Assembly (NCBI GenBank): GCA_958450365.1
Contig: CAUEEP010000902.1
Span: forward strand, 248,001 to 312,000
From: Mesorhabditis belari
Lineage: Eukaryota; Nematoda; Chromadorea; Rhabditida; Rhabditidae
Length of the DNA stretch: 64,000 nt
Direction: 5' to 3'
The position numbers and the translations under genes were made by a program. Shown here piece after piece: positions 22,303 to 34,631 of the stretch (positions are counted from its first letter, which is position 1; the number at the start of each line of letters is the position of its first letter). The notes under the pieces are model-generated. The model made no database searches and was not told the origin of the DNA. It worked only from the letters and a program-made list of their open reading frames with translations.

Positions 22303-23121
22303 TCGTACACAGCTTTTCTTGATACCAAACACTCACTTGACGATTAATTGACTTAGAGAAACATGAAATTTCCCTCAAAAATTTCTCCGCAAGAAGAAAA
22401 GCTGCGTTCCCGTTTGAGAGAAAGCCCGATAAAAGAGGCATTTTCACTGAAATTTTTCTTTCAAAACTTCTCGATTTTGAGTTTTTTTTCTTTACAAAAG
22501 TCCAACTCAATAACATTATCAACAAAAGAAATTCCTCAAATGTTTTTTATCGATTTCATCATAAGGTAGACAAAAAACAAGTTTTTGTTTTTGAAAACTC
22601 TTTTTGTGCAAATCGATTGCTTGAGTTTCATTGAAATTTTTCTTGTTGATTTGGATTTGTCCTGATGCAACATTTTGAACAATTTCTCTTATCAATTTCA
22701 GTTTTTCTTTTACATTTGACACTTTTTGAGCTCTTTTGCTTAAATTTTTGAAATAGTAATACCATAATACTTTTGCTGTGCTAAAAAAGGCACTTTAAGC
22801 AAAAAGGCACTTGTTGAGCACAAGTTTGAGGTACTAGATTTGCTCGTTGGGTTGGGGTTCGAAAAGTCGAAACAAATCTCGTCTCGCACACTGGACTTGG
22901 TCTTCTTGCAGCAATAACTTGAATAGAGTGTGCTGATCTCGGACAAATAATTATTTAGATAATTTTGAGCAAATAATTCTGTATCCAAATAAATGGGTGA
23001 AATAATTGTTGAATAATGACATTCTAAAATGCTTGCTTGAATTGTTGTTGTTGAATAATGACATTCTAAAATCTTTTTGCTTACGTATTTAAAGGCGAAC
23101 ATAATTATTTTGCAACTACTT
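22303..23121. other. Gene-poor stretch
   Basis: A 67-codon minus frame at 22519-22722 starts MSNVKEKLKLIREIVQ and looks amphipathic, but no family, acceptor or neighbouring exon supports it. A short direct repeat TTGAATAATGACATTCTAAA occurs at about 23011 and 23050. Confidence 0.4.
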
Positions 23122-23342
23122 TGGGGTAGGCTAATTTTCCCAATTTTTTTTTTGCGCAACTCGCCATAACTTTCTTCTAAATCACTCAATCTTTATGATA
23201 TTGGTTTCATTTTGTAGATCTCAACAAGTGCAACAAAATGAAACCAATATCATAAAGATTGGCCGACTTAGAAGAAAGTTATGGCAAATTGCGCAAACGA
23301 CCCTGTTGCGCAAAAAAAATTGCCGAAATTAGCCTACCCCAC
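23122..23342. mobile_element. Palindromic MITE (GGCTAATTTCGGCAATTTTT family, copy 2)
   Basis: Starts TGGGGTAGGCTAATTTTCCC, ends GAAATTAGCCTACCCCACC. Central arms contain ACCAATATCATAAAGATTGG. Same family as 9232-9453, with an inverted orientation of the central block. Confidence 0.8.
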
Positions 23343-24898
23343 CACTTTCGTCTTAATTTTTCAAGTCAATACATAATTAATAATAACTTTCTGTTTTATT
23401 TTACCATAATCTTTTGTTTTCTATGCATGTCTCTATGCCGCATACACGCTTTAGAATAGCATTATCCATGATCAACACACTCTAAACTTGAGTATATCGC
23501 AAAAGATAAATGCAGTGCATTAGAAAGCGTGTGTTTCCGCTTTTTGAGCTCAAAATTACCACTAACCAGGCTTCATTTCGATTTTGATCTAAAACCTTGT
23601 TGTTTTCCCCGGTGAAATCCTCTTTTTTCTTGCTTCATCGAAAAATGCAAGCCGTTAAGGAGACGGCTTGCAAAAAAAAAGGAGATTGCACCCTTTTCAC
23701 CCTCTTGTGTTCCAATAAAATTCTCTTTCATTTATTGCGCAAGAATTTCTTCAATCTTCAAATCATGATTGTCTCTATTTTTCGTTCAGTCAGAAAATTC
23801 CCTCTGACTAACAGCGTTCAACATTTTATCAGCGAATTCTTTTTTTAAGAAATTTTCTCATTTTCATTTCTCTCTCACTTTGGCCCGATCAATTGAGAAA
23901 AGTGTAAACTGTAAAATTTTTGGAGATTTTGAAAAAAATAGCCGATTCGTTGATTTGAAACTAACCACAAAATTTGATTTTTAAAATGTTGATAGCTTTG
24001 CCGAATCAGTGCGGCTCAGGAATGTGCCAAATGTGCTAATTCAAGGTTTTTACTGATCGAGTATACCTGCAATATCTAATAGCCACAAATTCCCCATAGA
24101 AAATTCATCGAAAACTTGAAAATTTTTCTGAAATGAGTCGTTGTGGCGTCTTGTTGTCGACAGAAATGTTGAGCAATTTTGAGAAATTTGTCACCCTTTT
24201 GAATTTTTCTTGTGTTTTTTGAAAGAGAAATCGAAACTTGCAAATTGAAGCGTTTTAGCACTTTTTAACACTTGATTCTTGTTTAATTCGCTAAAAAAAA
24301 CCTTGAAATGACTTTTTAAAAAGCATTAGAATCAATTTAAATAGGGAGTTTAACCAATTTAGCTCATTAACTGAATATTTTTGTCGCAAAGAATGCGCTA
24401 TATAAGGCTCAGAAGAAATCTTACTTTCTCTTGCGCTCTTTTTCTTCTAGAAGAATTTTCCAAGTCTCTGTCGATTATGTTCAAAGGTCGGTTGTTTTTA
24501 ATTTACTTCTCAAAACTTTTGCCACACTTTGGCGCTTTTCATTTATCAATCTATCAACTCTTTCGCAATAGTCTACCCAATTTTCTTGAAAACTAAATGC
24601 AAGAGCTTTTTGAAGCAATTCACGTCACGATTTACTTACATTATATCGCGATTCCAGTGGCCTCGGTCCACAATAAAGCCTTATCTCGATTTATTTCTTC
24701 TCTTTTCTTGCGTTTCCGCTGGCTAAAAGGCACTTGTACGGCTTAGCTACATACTATAGCGCTCTCTCCTTGTTCCCTTCTCTTTTCCCTCGGCGACACG
24801 TGATTCAATCGAAAAGACCAGTCCCCTTTTCTCCCTTTTCCTTACCCAAACGTTTCGTTCGCTCTTTGCATTACTCAACCAATTTTCGTGCTTTAGTG
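23343..24898. other. Intergenic, no gene recognised
   Basis: Upstream of the PTPMT1-type gene. Several open frames of 60-95 codons exist, but they lack matches, splice context or neighbouring exons. I see no repeat structure except short A/T runs. Confidence 0.5.
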
Positions 24899-26566
24899 AT
24901 GATCGAGGGAATATTCTTCTATCCGACCCTTGGCTACAATTTGTTGAGGAACCTTGTGCAACAAGAGAACTGGAGCTGGTTAGTTATTGATTTTGGTAGC
25001 ATTGTATGTTTTTTTGTTTAGGTTCAGCCGAATAGACGATGGCCTGGTGTTGGGAGCAATGCCATTCAAATCAATGAAGGAGGAGCTCGTTGAGGTAAAC
25101 TTTTTGATGATGATGGCCTAACAATTAACTAGGGATCAGTATTTCAACTTGATGGGAATACAGGTATCATATGCCTTTGGTACACAAGTGTGCTTTGTAG
25201 AAATGGATAGTGTTTACTTGAAAAATGTCATTCAATAAGAGTGATTTCCAATTACGGTTTTCGAGATTGATTTATACTACCTTAACAGGTGTTAGCAAGA
25301 GTTTTTAGCAAAGCTTTCTAACATCTCGTCCGATATGTGAAATTCTTGAGTCATGTGGAATTTAATCCAAAACACAAAAAAAACTTTTGTGACTTTTTTG
25401 AAGCGTGAATGAATGAATGCTCTGTAAATAAACAATGGCCATAAAATACACAGACTCGCTTAAGAAATTTTTGATTCATTATCAAAGAAAAGCTGACTGG
25501 CGCCTTCTTTATTTGGTCTGCACTCTTGATTGGGATATTCTTTAAAAGTGCAAATTCAATGATTAGCGCCTATCCAAAGAATTAAAAAGCATTGATTGGT
25601 GTCCAAATTACTTGGCGAAACTCGTAAACATGAAGAAAAGTTATTAATTGCATATAATATTGTTAATGTTTAGAAAGAGAATGTGGGCGGTGTCGTCTGC
25701 TGCACGGAGTCCTACGAACTTGTCGCTGCCTGGAGCGCAATGGCTGAGGAAGATTGGAAGGTAAGAAGTTATCAAGTTTTAGTGCAAATATCGTAAAATA
25801 AGTTCGGAAACTCCAAGTTTTATTTAACATAAAAGCTGCATCTAACTGTGTTAACTTTTTCATTTAGGCCGAGGGCGTCGAGTTTTATGCCATCCCTATG
25901 ACCGACTTCATTGGAGCAGCTGATCCGGCTGAGATGCAAAAAGCCGTCGAGTTCATCAACAAAATTAATTCACAAGGAAAATCGGTCTACGTTCACTGCA
26001 AAGTAATTTTGGTTTTACGCAGTATTACCACCTGATTTGGATCTCTCAAAATCAGCTCGAACATTGCGTCGTTGGTACGAGATAGCTTCTACAACCAAGA
26101 GGGTTGAGCTGGTTTCAACACCTATATATCTGATTACCATAACAAGTGCCTATAGTTCCTATCTTTTAAAGCTATAGAACCAAACAATATTTTAAAGTGA
26201 TCAAGTTTAGACCTTTTTGAACAATCAATCAAGAAAAACAGCTTTTTGTAAAATTTCTTTTCAGGCCGGAAGGACACGTTCAGCCACAGTAACGACATGC
26301 CATTTGATGCAGAAGAAGGACTGGGATCCGAATGTTGCATTCGAGTTTCTCAAAACTCAAAGAAGACAAGTGCGTTTTTTGGGTGATTTGCACAAAATGT
26401 GCTTAGCAAATTAGAAAACGATGATAGGTGTAGTGTTATTTTACTATTAACTATTCAACCTTGTTTTATCTAGGTCTCACTTGGCAGCAATCAATGGCAA
26501 ACGGTGAACGAGTACCGCAAGTATCTGAACACGAATCCTCAGCTCATCAAATCCGACTCATCATAA
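24899..26566 (+). CDS. PTPMT1-type mitochondrial dual-specificity phosphatase, 6 exons, 190 aa
   Basis: Exons: 24899-24978, 25022-25094, 25674-25760, 25868-26002, 26265-26369, 26474-26566. All introns are GT...AG and in phase. The product contains WFSRIDDGLVLGAMPF after an N-terminal hydrophobic segment, ENVGGVVCCTESYEL, a WPD-loop-equivalent region around PMTDFIGA, and the phosphatase loop HCKAGRTRSAT (split by intron 4 after HCK). This pattern and the ~190-residue length fit PTPMT1, which removes phosphate from phosphatidylglycerophosphate in mitochondrial cardiolipin synthesis. The catalytic Cys and Arg of HCx5R are present. The ATG stands 3 nt after a TTTAG acceptor, suggesting spliced-leader trans-splicing. 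It converges with the srt gene downstream. Confidence 0.93.
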
Positions 26567-26756
26567 CGGGAAGACCGACCCCTCCACAAAATAGTGAAAT
26601 TTCAAAGTTGTCATTTTATGCGTGTGTATTTCCCCCGATTCAAGACGGCTATCTCCTTTTCACTCAAAGACTTTTTACATATTTCATAGTGCGGCATTTT
26701 GGCAGAAACTTTATTGTTGTCTATTTAGTTTAATTCAAAATCCAGTAAAGGGAAGA

Positions 26757-26822
26757 CTTGGTTAGCCAAAATTGTTCAACAAACTGTTGGCTTGCTGGTT
26801 CGAGTCCATGCGGGTTTATCAC
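26757..26822 (+). pseudogene. tRNA-like relic
   Basis: A good B-box (CTGGTTCGAGTCCATG) follows a poor A-box (CTTGGTTAGCC). Stems do not pair well. It lies in the 3' region of the PTPMT1-type gene. Confidence 0.35.
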
Positions 26823-27299
26823 AAAAAATTTTCGTTTGGTTATTCTGCCTTTATGCTGCTCTATGTAAATGTCATGTGGTAACTTGCCGGTCAATTTATT
26901 CTTTTGTAGCTTAGTTGCTCCATTGAGGTGTTCCCCCTCGAAACTGCCTATATTTTGTGTGTAAAGGATCGAAACTGTACCGCGAAAATTTCTGTTTATA
27001 CTATTGTCAAAAGTTTTATATCTGGGGAAATAATATGTAAATGAATTAATAAAATTTTAACGATAAGCTAGTTTTTAGGGTGAGGTATTCGATTGTTCGT
27101 ATAGCGGTGAAGGGACATCAAATAATGATTGCTGACTGAGTTGATAGGGGGTTATTCTAGATCAATATCAATGGATAAGTAATCCATAAAAGTCAATAAT
27201 AGGTATATATCAATGGATAAAGTACTGTAAAGACAGCTTACAATTGAAATATTCGTTTACAGTTTCTTTTCTCTATCATTTTCTTTTCGATTCATTGAG

Positions 27300-30200
27300 T
27301 CAATGTCCAATCGGCGTGGCCCCAGTTGTCGTCGAGTACTCTGAGTGTTTTGTCGTTTCCACATTCACTGTAAATGTTCGGCCAATACCCAAACCAGATG
27401 TTGTTTTGATGGATATCTGAAAAACGGTCAATATTATGTCGGGAATGACGCTTTTTTGGTATTTTGAATGGTAGTGCAAGGAAAAGTTCTAGTTTTGAGC
27501 AAACAGAACCTCCAATGAAAATTATTGTACCATTCTTAAAACCAAAAAATGATCTTCTTCACCAATTTCCCTCTGAATCAATTTGTGCGAGTAGCTTTGT
27601 CTAATCGAGTTGCCCTCTTTTTATCCCCCTATCGTCTGGGTTTAGTGTGCTTGTAAAATTCTTTTTTTTTCTAGCTTTCAATATGCAAAATTGCTCTAGT
27701 TTTTGAATATTTTTTTGATAGAGTGATAGTTTTTTTGTTTCTGTACCTGATTTTTGAATAATTTTCGCAACAGCCTCCGCTGAATAGTTTTATTCATGAA
27801 GAGGTAGATAAAAGCCGGAGTTCCTGGAAAAAGACTTCATTTGGTGGGTGAGTTGAGTGCGATCGATTTTTAGAAATGATAATTGATAGATTGTAAGTCT
27901 TCAGCCAAATTAAAGATGCTTAAAAAGCAAATATAAATGATTACAATAAGTCAGAAATGCAGTAGGATCTGCGTTTGTTAAAATGTTCCAACTTTCGAAA
28001 GCCACCGTAATCTTGCCTCTAATTTTTATCAATTTTCTTTACTTTAGTTTCTTTCTGTATCCTTTGTGAATTATGAAAGAATCAGACCAAAAAGCGGAGA
28101 AATTTGATAAAAACTAGAGGCAAGGTTACGGTAGTTTTACGAAAGAGTACATTTAGAAATTGATAGAATATGTTAGGGTAATTTGTGAAATCTCGATCGT
28201 ACTTCCCATCCATCATTCGCCATTTACAAAACACTACATTGGGTCCTTTCTTTTTTTTCTTTTCTTTGCTACTTTTTAAAAAGAATATTTCCCCTGTCCA
28301 TCTTTCCACAAACTAACGAAAACCTTTTCAAAAGTCTTTTTTTCTCTTGACAACATCAGATGTGATTCCTTTCGAATTCAATACTTTTCAAAAATGATAA
28401 AGTTTTTTTATTGATTTTTCGTGTAAAATACAGAGTGCACATTGATTATGGACCTCCCTAAGACCTCCCTTAAGAAACTCTCAGCTAGAAATGTGTCTTA
28501 ACAAATACAATCTTTTTTGACAAAGCAGCATTTTCTTTAAACTTTTGACAGGAAAAATCATTAATTTGCTGTACAGTAGACATGGGCAGCGGGTCGGGTC
28601 AAAAGTGATCCGCTGACCCGATCCGCGACCCGGCCTTTTTCCCGGATGACCCGCTGACCCGATCCGCGACCCGGCCTTTTCCCGGATGACCCGCTGACCC
28701 GATCCGCGACCCGGCCTTTTCCCGGATGACCCGCTGACCCGATCCGCGACCCGGCCTTTTCCCGGATGACCCGCTGACCCGATCCGCGACCCGGCCTTTT
28801 CCCGGATGACCCGCTGACCCGATCCGCGACCCGGCCTTTTTCCCGGATGACCCGCTGACCCGATCCGCGACCCGGCCTTTTTCCCGGATGACCCGCTGAC
28901 CCGATCCGCGACCCGGCCTTTTTCCCGGATGACCCGCTGACCCGATCCGCGACCCGGCCTTTTTCCCGGATGACCCGCTGACCCGATCCGCGACCCGGCC
29001 TTTTTCCCGGATGACCCGCTGACCCGATCCGCGACCCGGCCTTTTTCCCGGATGACCCGCTGACCCGATCCGCGACCCGGCCTTTTTCCCGGATGACCCG
29101 CTGACCCGATCCGCGACTCGGTTTTTTTCCCGGATGACCCGCTGACCCGACCCGGCAAAAATTTTTGGCTTGACCCGACCCGCTGACCCGACCCGGCCGC
29201 CAAAACTCGAAAATGGACATGTCTACTGTACAGTATGAGCATATATTAACGCAATTTATTTTTAAATCTTTTTCAAAAGTCACGAATGTGGTAGGCGTGT
29301 GGGTACCAGGCTTTCGTTAGTCCCAGGCTTTCGCGAGGATTGTTAATAAGAAGCTTAAACTCCGATAAACAGATTATTGAACCTATAGTCTTTGATATTG
29401 AGCTAAAAAAGAAAGCTCGAAACATACAAGTTTACCAACTCTAAACGCCTAAGAAATCAAAACGAAATCTCAATAAAACACTTTCTTCTGGCTGTCTTGC
29501 ACTAGAATTGCCTGTGAGCGGAAGCCTGTGAGCGGAAGCGAGAGATGCTGTTAATGAAACTTTTTATGGAATAAACTTTAACTAGTTTAATAATATAGAT
29601 CTGTAAAAGATTGAAGATTCAAAACGATTACTATAGGGATTTTTTTTGTTGTCTTGAAGCGGCTCATAATTAATGCGCATCCTGTAAAAGAGCAGACTTG
29701 AACATAATCCTAGAGTGGATATTGTCCAGATTTTTGTCTAGAGATCAAAAATAAACTCAAATTTGGTTCCTTTTGTCTACAAATTTGGTTCCCTTTACTC
29801 TACAATTTTGGTTCCTTATCTCTCTAAATTTGATTCCTGATCTCTCTAAATTTGGTTCCTTATCTCTCTAAATTTGGTTCATTTTCTCTACGAATCTGGT
29901 TCCTTTTGTTAAAAAGGACAAAGACAGACCTTGTGTAGACAAAAGGAACCAGATTCGTAGAGAAAATGAACCAAATTTATCTAGAAAAGGGAACCAAATT
30001 TGTAGACAAAAGGAATCAAATTTGAGTTTATTTTTGATCTCTAGACAAAAATCTGGACAATATCTTGAACTTGAACATAATCCTAGAGTGGATATTGTCC
30101 AGATTTTTGTCTAGAGATCAAAAATAGACTCAAATCTAAAATCCAGATCTAAAACCAGAGATTAAAGGGGTAAAAAGTTGAAAGTAAGCTTGGGAAAAAC

Positions 30201-33200
30201 ATTGATTTCAATCAGTCATGGCGCTATTGCTTTCACTTTGCATTTAAAAGGATTCAGCTAGATTACTGCAGCTTTTGACGACACTGTAAACTCCCTATCA
30301 TTAGCCCTTTGATGCCTGAACATTTGAAAATAAAAATCAAGACATACACACATACTTCTAGCATGCTGTAAGTAGCAAGAACTTCTGAAGGAAACTCTGA
30401 GTCTTTCCGTCGTTCAGTTGAATATCTACACTAATGGACAATGAAATATCATATTTGAAAAAAGTTCGTCACTTTCGCGCGTCTGTAACTCCCTTGTCTT
30501 TACCGTATTTCTAAATATTAATATTACCATTGTGTAGCCCTTGAAAAGAGCTTTCAGAAAATGTATAACACTAATAGTTTAAACTCAAAGACATGGGAGT
30601 TACAGACGCGCGAAAGTGACGATCTTTTTTCAAATATCATATTTCATTGTCCAGTACTGTATATGAGTGTTATATATCATTCGAAAGCTGAAGCTCTCCT
30701 CTACATTTTGGAATAAAAAACTTTTCGAATTCATTCAACTTTTGGGGAAATTGACTGCACAAAGGGAGAGGTCGTTTTCCAAAAAAAAACCCCTTTCAGC
30801 TTAGCTATTCCTCAAGTTTTATGGTGTAAAATAACCGCCCAGGAAAGAAAAGAAAAGTAAAGATGCTCTGAAATTGTTATATTTAAAAAAAAAGTTGTAT
30901 TGATATATATCTATTGGCCAAATATCAAACGGTTAACTCAATTTGAGCGGAGCCAAAACTTGATCCAAAGGCACCCTTCCATTTTTTTGGCCACCTCTTC
31001 TTATCATTGTCCAGTACTTTAGCTTTATACAAGCGTTTTTTTTTGTTTAATTTGTTAACTTTAAACTTTAAATTGAAATTCTTCAAACCGTGCATCATTT
31101 GCCACGAGAGATGCCCGATGTGCATGATGAATTGCGTGGGCGGAATGATGACGAGAGAAGCCCAAATGGTGGCCGTCGTGAAAGTGAAGAGGCAAACGAG
31201 CGACGATTGGATGAAAAGCTGGAAATCATAGAATTCAGAGGCAATCGAATTTCTCCATAAAATGACAAGGGGAATGACTGGGTGTGGTGGCCAAATTGCA
31301 GATGATTCGATGCAGAATTCAACGCCGATTCCGAATCTGCTTTCCGTTTCTGCTATCGAGCACTCTGTCAAAAGTTATGAGCAAAGTTTTGTATGGGGTT
31401 TCAAAAGTTTATCAGCAGATTTTCTAGGGATTTGAAGAAGCAGTGGAGCAGTGGAACTTTCCATTGATGATGTTGTCATCAATGGAAAGATCCACTGCTT
31501 TACTCAATCCATCAATCCATCTATTTTAATGATAGCTATTTGATTTTAATATTTAAAAGTAAACATCTTTATGAAAAGTAGTTTAAAATAAACTTGTATT
31601 TGAAGCGGAGAAAAATTAACTTTACAAATCCAAAAAAGCAAAAGAAGTAGAACAGCGGACTAGAAGTAGAAGTAGTAGAAGAGAAAGAAAAACAGAAATA
31701 GAACAACGAGAGGGTCCAAACTCGAACTTGCCTTGTATTCTAACCCACTGCCACTCAGCCACTGCTTCTCGAACTCCCTGAGAAATCTTCTTATAAACTA
31801 AGAGTGTCAGAGAGTGTTATAATCTCAGAGAGTGTTATAACCTATAAATTTGAATTTTGAAATCGCATACAAAACTTTGCATGCTTATAAATTTTGACAG
31901 AGTGCTCGATAGCAGAAACGGAAAGCAGATTCGGGATCAGCGTTAAATTCTGTGTCGAATGGTTTATGGCTCATTTGGCCACCACACTCAGGTGATTCCC
32001 TTTTGAATAAATAAAGACTATAGTAAGTTACAATTTGTAAGCGATACTCTGAATACTCAACACGGTTGAAAGTGTACGGTACTATAGGAAATAAGAGGTA
32101 AGTCAAACATTAAGCATTTATTTTTTCGTCCTACAATTCGATCTTTTATTATTGTACTCTAAAATTTTAACACCAACCTGCTTTTGAAATTTCGATTTCC
32201 CGGTTTGCACGTGTTTCAATTTGATCGAGTTGATGATGTAGATGAGAATGTAAACAACACAAATGCCGATGCAAAGGGACATGTTGTTGATCGTTTGATA
32301 GATCGATGAGAACTGAAAGGTTTCAGCTGAATTGCGAATTGAATCGTTGATCGTTTGGTTTTCTTGGAAACGTTTTCTGAAACGTGTAAACTTTCGAGAA
32401 CTAGCGTAACTCTTTTTTATCCTTCTCTGAGCCTAATAGTTTGCACAAAAGCTAGTCTCAAGTTTACGATCGTTTTGTAAGAAATATATATTTATACTTT
32501 GATCTTTATAATTTCTTGTAAGACCGTGTCTCGGTGTGGTTTAATGGTAGATGTCTCGAAAACGCACAATTTATCAAAAATTTCCCTTATTAGGGCAAAC
32601 TTCGCTCAGACTGGAGCAACCTGGCACTATCACAATTACTTCAACACTTGTGTGTGAAAAAAGGATGAATAGAAAAGGGAGCCCACAACTCACTCCAAAA
32701 CAAAGCTTAAATAATGGGTTTTTAAGTACACAAGCTACGACAAACGGACAACTTGAATATCGTCTAGTGGCTGATTACGGTAGTTTATCCATCAACTTTG
32801 AATTTTAACTTGTGTATTGAATTTTGACTAACTGCAGAGCAGTGGCAATTCGCCACACGTTTCCAAGTTGACAAGCTTTAGAAAGTGCATTATTTGAATC
32901 ATATCCTAGTCCTTAAATTCTCTTACCGTATTCTCATTTCCGGGGATCAACGGATTGTAGATCCATGTCCCAAAAACGGGACTAAACAACACGGGCGGTG
33001 TCCAGAGATACAAAAAACCGTAGCAAAGACCGAGAAGAACGATGAACCAGCAACGATTACCCTACGATTTCGAAAGTTTCGAAATCAAAATTATAATCGA
33101 ATACCCCGAAAATCGTTTCCCCGATATGGGGCTTCCAAAAGTCGAAAAAACGATTGCACACAAGCAGGAAACAGAGAGCACAGCAAGAGTTGAAAATGAC

Positions 33201-34631
33201 TAAAGTTGAGAATGATTTCAGCTCTATTTCAAGACCAAACCATCAACGGCCACTCCACACAGAAACATCACATTTGGGAACATGCAATACCAAGCGCCAA
33301 CCGCTAGGAAATACCCTGAAAGTTTGGTTTAGTTGATTGACTGAAAATGGCTGAGAAGTTGAGGATTATTCTCTTGATTGTTCTCTGGATTCAAAGGCTT
33401 TCTAGCCTTTGAATCCTTTGAATCCTTGCTTTCGCTTGCTTAGAGAAGTGTACTAGTGTACATAATTTCTCGCTTTTCTTATTGTACCGCAGAGTTGTTT
33501 CAAAGGTAACTTTTCCAGCCTGGTCTGACCTAGCCTGGCTTACTGCAAGGCTCAAAAAGTGACCAAAAGCCAGTGTCTGACTAGCGTAACCTGGCAAAAC
33601 CACCTGACTGATTGTAAAAATGACTCAAGAAAAGCCAGGCTTGAAGCTGAATCTCAATTGTAAGCTATGTCTATACACCTGGACTTTAAAGGCTCTAGAT
33701 ATATCCAGACTTACCAGTTAGTATCGCAAGAGTTTAATCTTGTTTAATTGCTATCCTGGTTGACTGACAAAGAGTATCTAGGTGGAGTAGCTAGTCTTGA
33801 AGTCACAAGTCTTGGAGCTGGCCTACCTGGCTTACAGGACCTACAGCTAGAATGTAGAATCAGATAGAGGCGTTCCTAACTGCTTCTCATTGAGAAATTT
33901 AGTTCAAATTGTGTCCATTTTTGAGCACAAGCATAGTTCATGGAATCTTACTGTAATCCTAGCCAAGTTCAAGGCCAAGTTCAAGGCCAAGTTTAAGGCC
34001 AAGTTTAAGGCCAAGTTAAGGCCAAGTTCGAGGCCAAGTTCAAGGCCAAGTCCAAGGTATTCCATTTAGAATGTAAAAGAACTCAAATTCCTTTTTACCA
34101 ACCTGTCAGCTCACAACTGATAATGATACACAATGAGTCGAGGATGCCTGAATATACTTTTCGAAATGTATTCAGCTTACAGTTTACCTAGAGTGAACAT
34201 GAATTTATAGCAGGACATGCTGAGGAATTCTTTCTCTTTGATCACGGATAAGGCCAAGCAGTAAGCTATCTGAAAAGAATGTTTATAGATTTTAGAGATA
34301 AGCTACAGTAAAGCATGCTGTAGCTTTCGAAATTATCTATAATTCTGAAAGATATGCAAATTTGATTCCACCTGTGCCGCGATTCCGTATAGAATGTAAA
34401 AGATTCCACTCAATGCAGCTGGTTCTCCTTTGTGTGCGAGGAGATCGGTGACATTTCTGAAAACCTTGTAAATAGTTTTAAGCTACGGTCTATTGTAGCT
34501 TTATCTGACTGAATATCGTTAGCTTTTAGCTTTTAGCGATTTGAAAGATATTCAGCCTTGAGATGAGCCACTTACTCGCAACTGTACAACGGTGATCGTC
34601 TAAGAGAGCCGTATTCGAGATAGACTTGCAT
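27300..34631 (-). CDS. Serpentine chemoreceptor of the Srt family, 11 exons, 343 aa
   Basis: Minus-strand exons: 34631-34576, 34456-34372, 34269-34188, 34147-34103, 33315-33241, 33199-33105, 33061-32927, 32312-32178, 31218-31089, 27823-27747, 27416-27300. Every intron is GT...AG and phases match through all eleven exons. Srt hallmarks appear in order: YGSLRRSPLYSC at the N-terminus, SCYKFMFTLG before TM2, GYFLAVGAWYC, CNRFF after TM3, WTPPVLFSPVFGTW at TM4-TM5, NN in TM5, KQLFIQSSLVC at TM6, HLSWQMMHGTPAFIYLFMN at TM7, then a Ser/Thr-rich tail (HSEYSTTTGATPIGH). The start ATG follows a TTTCAG acceptor by ~20 nt. Intron 9 is 3.3 kb and packed with repeats. Expected role: plasma-membrane chemoreceptor in sensory neurons (family knowledge). 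A readthrough of exon 10 would stop at 27696; the spliced tail is preferred. Confidence 0.93.
28569..29233. mobile_element. Terminal-inverted-repeat element carrying a GC-rich minisatellite
   Basis: Ends are CTGTACAGTAGACATG (28569-28584) and its exact inverse (29218-29233). Inside, 13 copies of a 40/41-bp unit containing GATCCGCGACCCGGCC and CCCGGATGACCCGCTGACCC fill about 28600-29150. The first units are 40 bp and later ones 41 bp (one extra T). Both inner flanks contain GGGTCGGGTC motifs. Because the unit length is not a multiple of three, the 240-253-codon minus frames are not a real gene. It lies in intron 9 of the srt gene. Confidence 0.9.
29718..30137. repeat. Inverted repeat with internal tandem GGTTCC units
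   Basis: Left arm GTGGATATTGTCCAGATTTT (29716) pairs with AAAATCTGGACAATATC (30047). Inside, TCTCTAAATTTGGTTCCTTA-like units repeat about five times. A direct partial copy of the left arm follows at 30070-30137. Confidence 0.75.
30427..30661. mobile_element. Palindromic MITE, family TACWSTACTGGACA (copy 2)
   Basis: 235 bp, same family as 4534-4768, with ends TACACTAATGGACAATGAAA and inverse TTTCATTGTCCAGTACTGTA. In intron 9 of the srt gene. Confidence 0.9.
31264..31990. repeat. Inverted repeat pair around a tRNA-like relic
   Basis: Arms at about 31264-31395 and 31865-31990 are inverted copies (TTTGACAGAGTGCTCGATAG, CAGAAACGGAAAGCAGATTC). A tRNA-like segment lies at 31722-31776 on the minus strand (A-box TGGCTGAGTGGCAGTGGG, degraded B-box). 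A related, more decayed arrangement is at 17884-18150. Probably a composite repeat in intron 8 of the srt gene. Confidence 0.6.
31447..31499. other. Short perfect-looking hairpin
   Basis: Arms AGCAGTGGAACTTTCCATTG (31447) and CAATGGAAAGATCCACTGCT (31480) pair over 23 bp with one mismatch around a 7-nt loop. It is in intron 8 of the srt gene. It could be a tiny palindromic repeat or a small-RNA precursor. Confidence 0.6.
33961..34062. repeat. 12-bp tandem repeat GCCAAGTTCAAG, about 8 units
   Basis: Units vary as GCCAAGTTTAAG and GCCAAGTTCGAG. Located in intron 4 of the srt gene. Confidence 0.9.

Noticed and set aside
22519..22722. 67-codon minus frame
   Set aside because: Reads like a plausible peptide, but no acceptor, neighbour exon or known family supports it.
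27696..27746. Exon 10 readthrough as the srt C-terminus
   Set aside because: It gives a shorter basic tail; splicing at CAG|GTACAG to 27416 is in phase and yields a typical Ser/Thr-rich receptor tail.
28481..29283. Two long minus-strand frames (240-253 codons) of Gly/Ser/Arg repeats
   Set aside because: They are made by a 40/41-bp tandem repeat that changes frame at every unit; no start context, splice sites or domain.
32885..33336. Plus-strand frames of 60-102 codons
   Set aside because: They lie antisense to srt exons whose splice phases and motifs are convincing on the minus strand.
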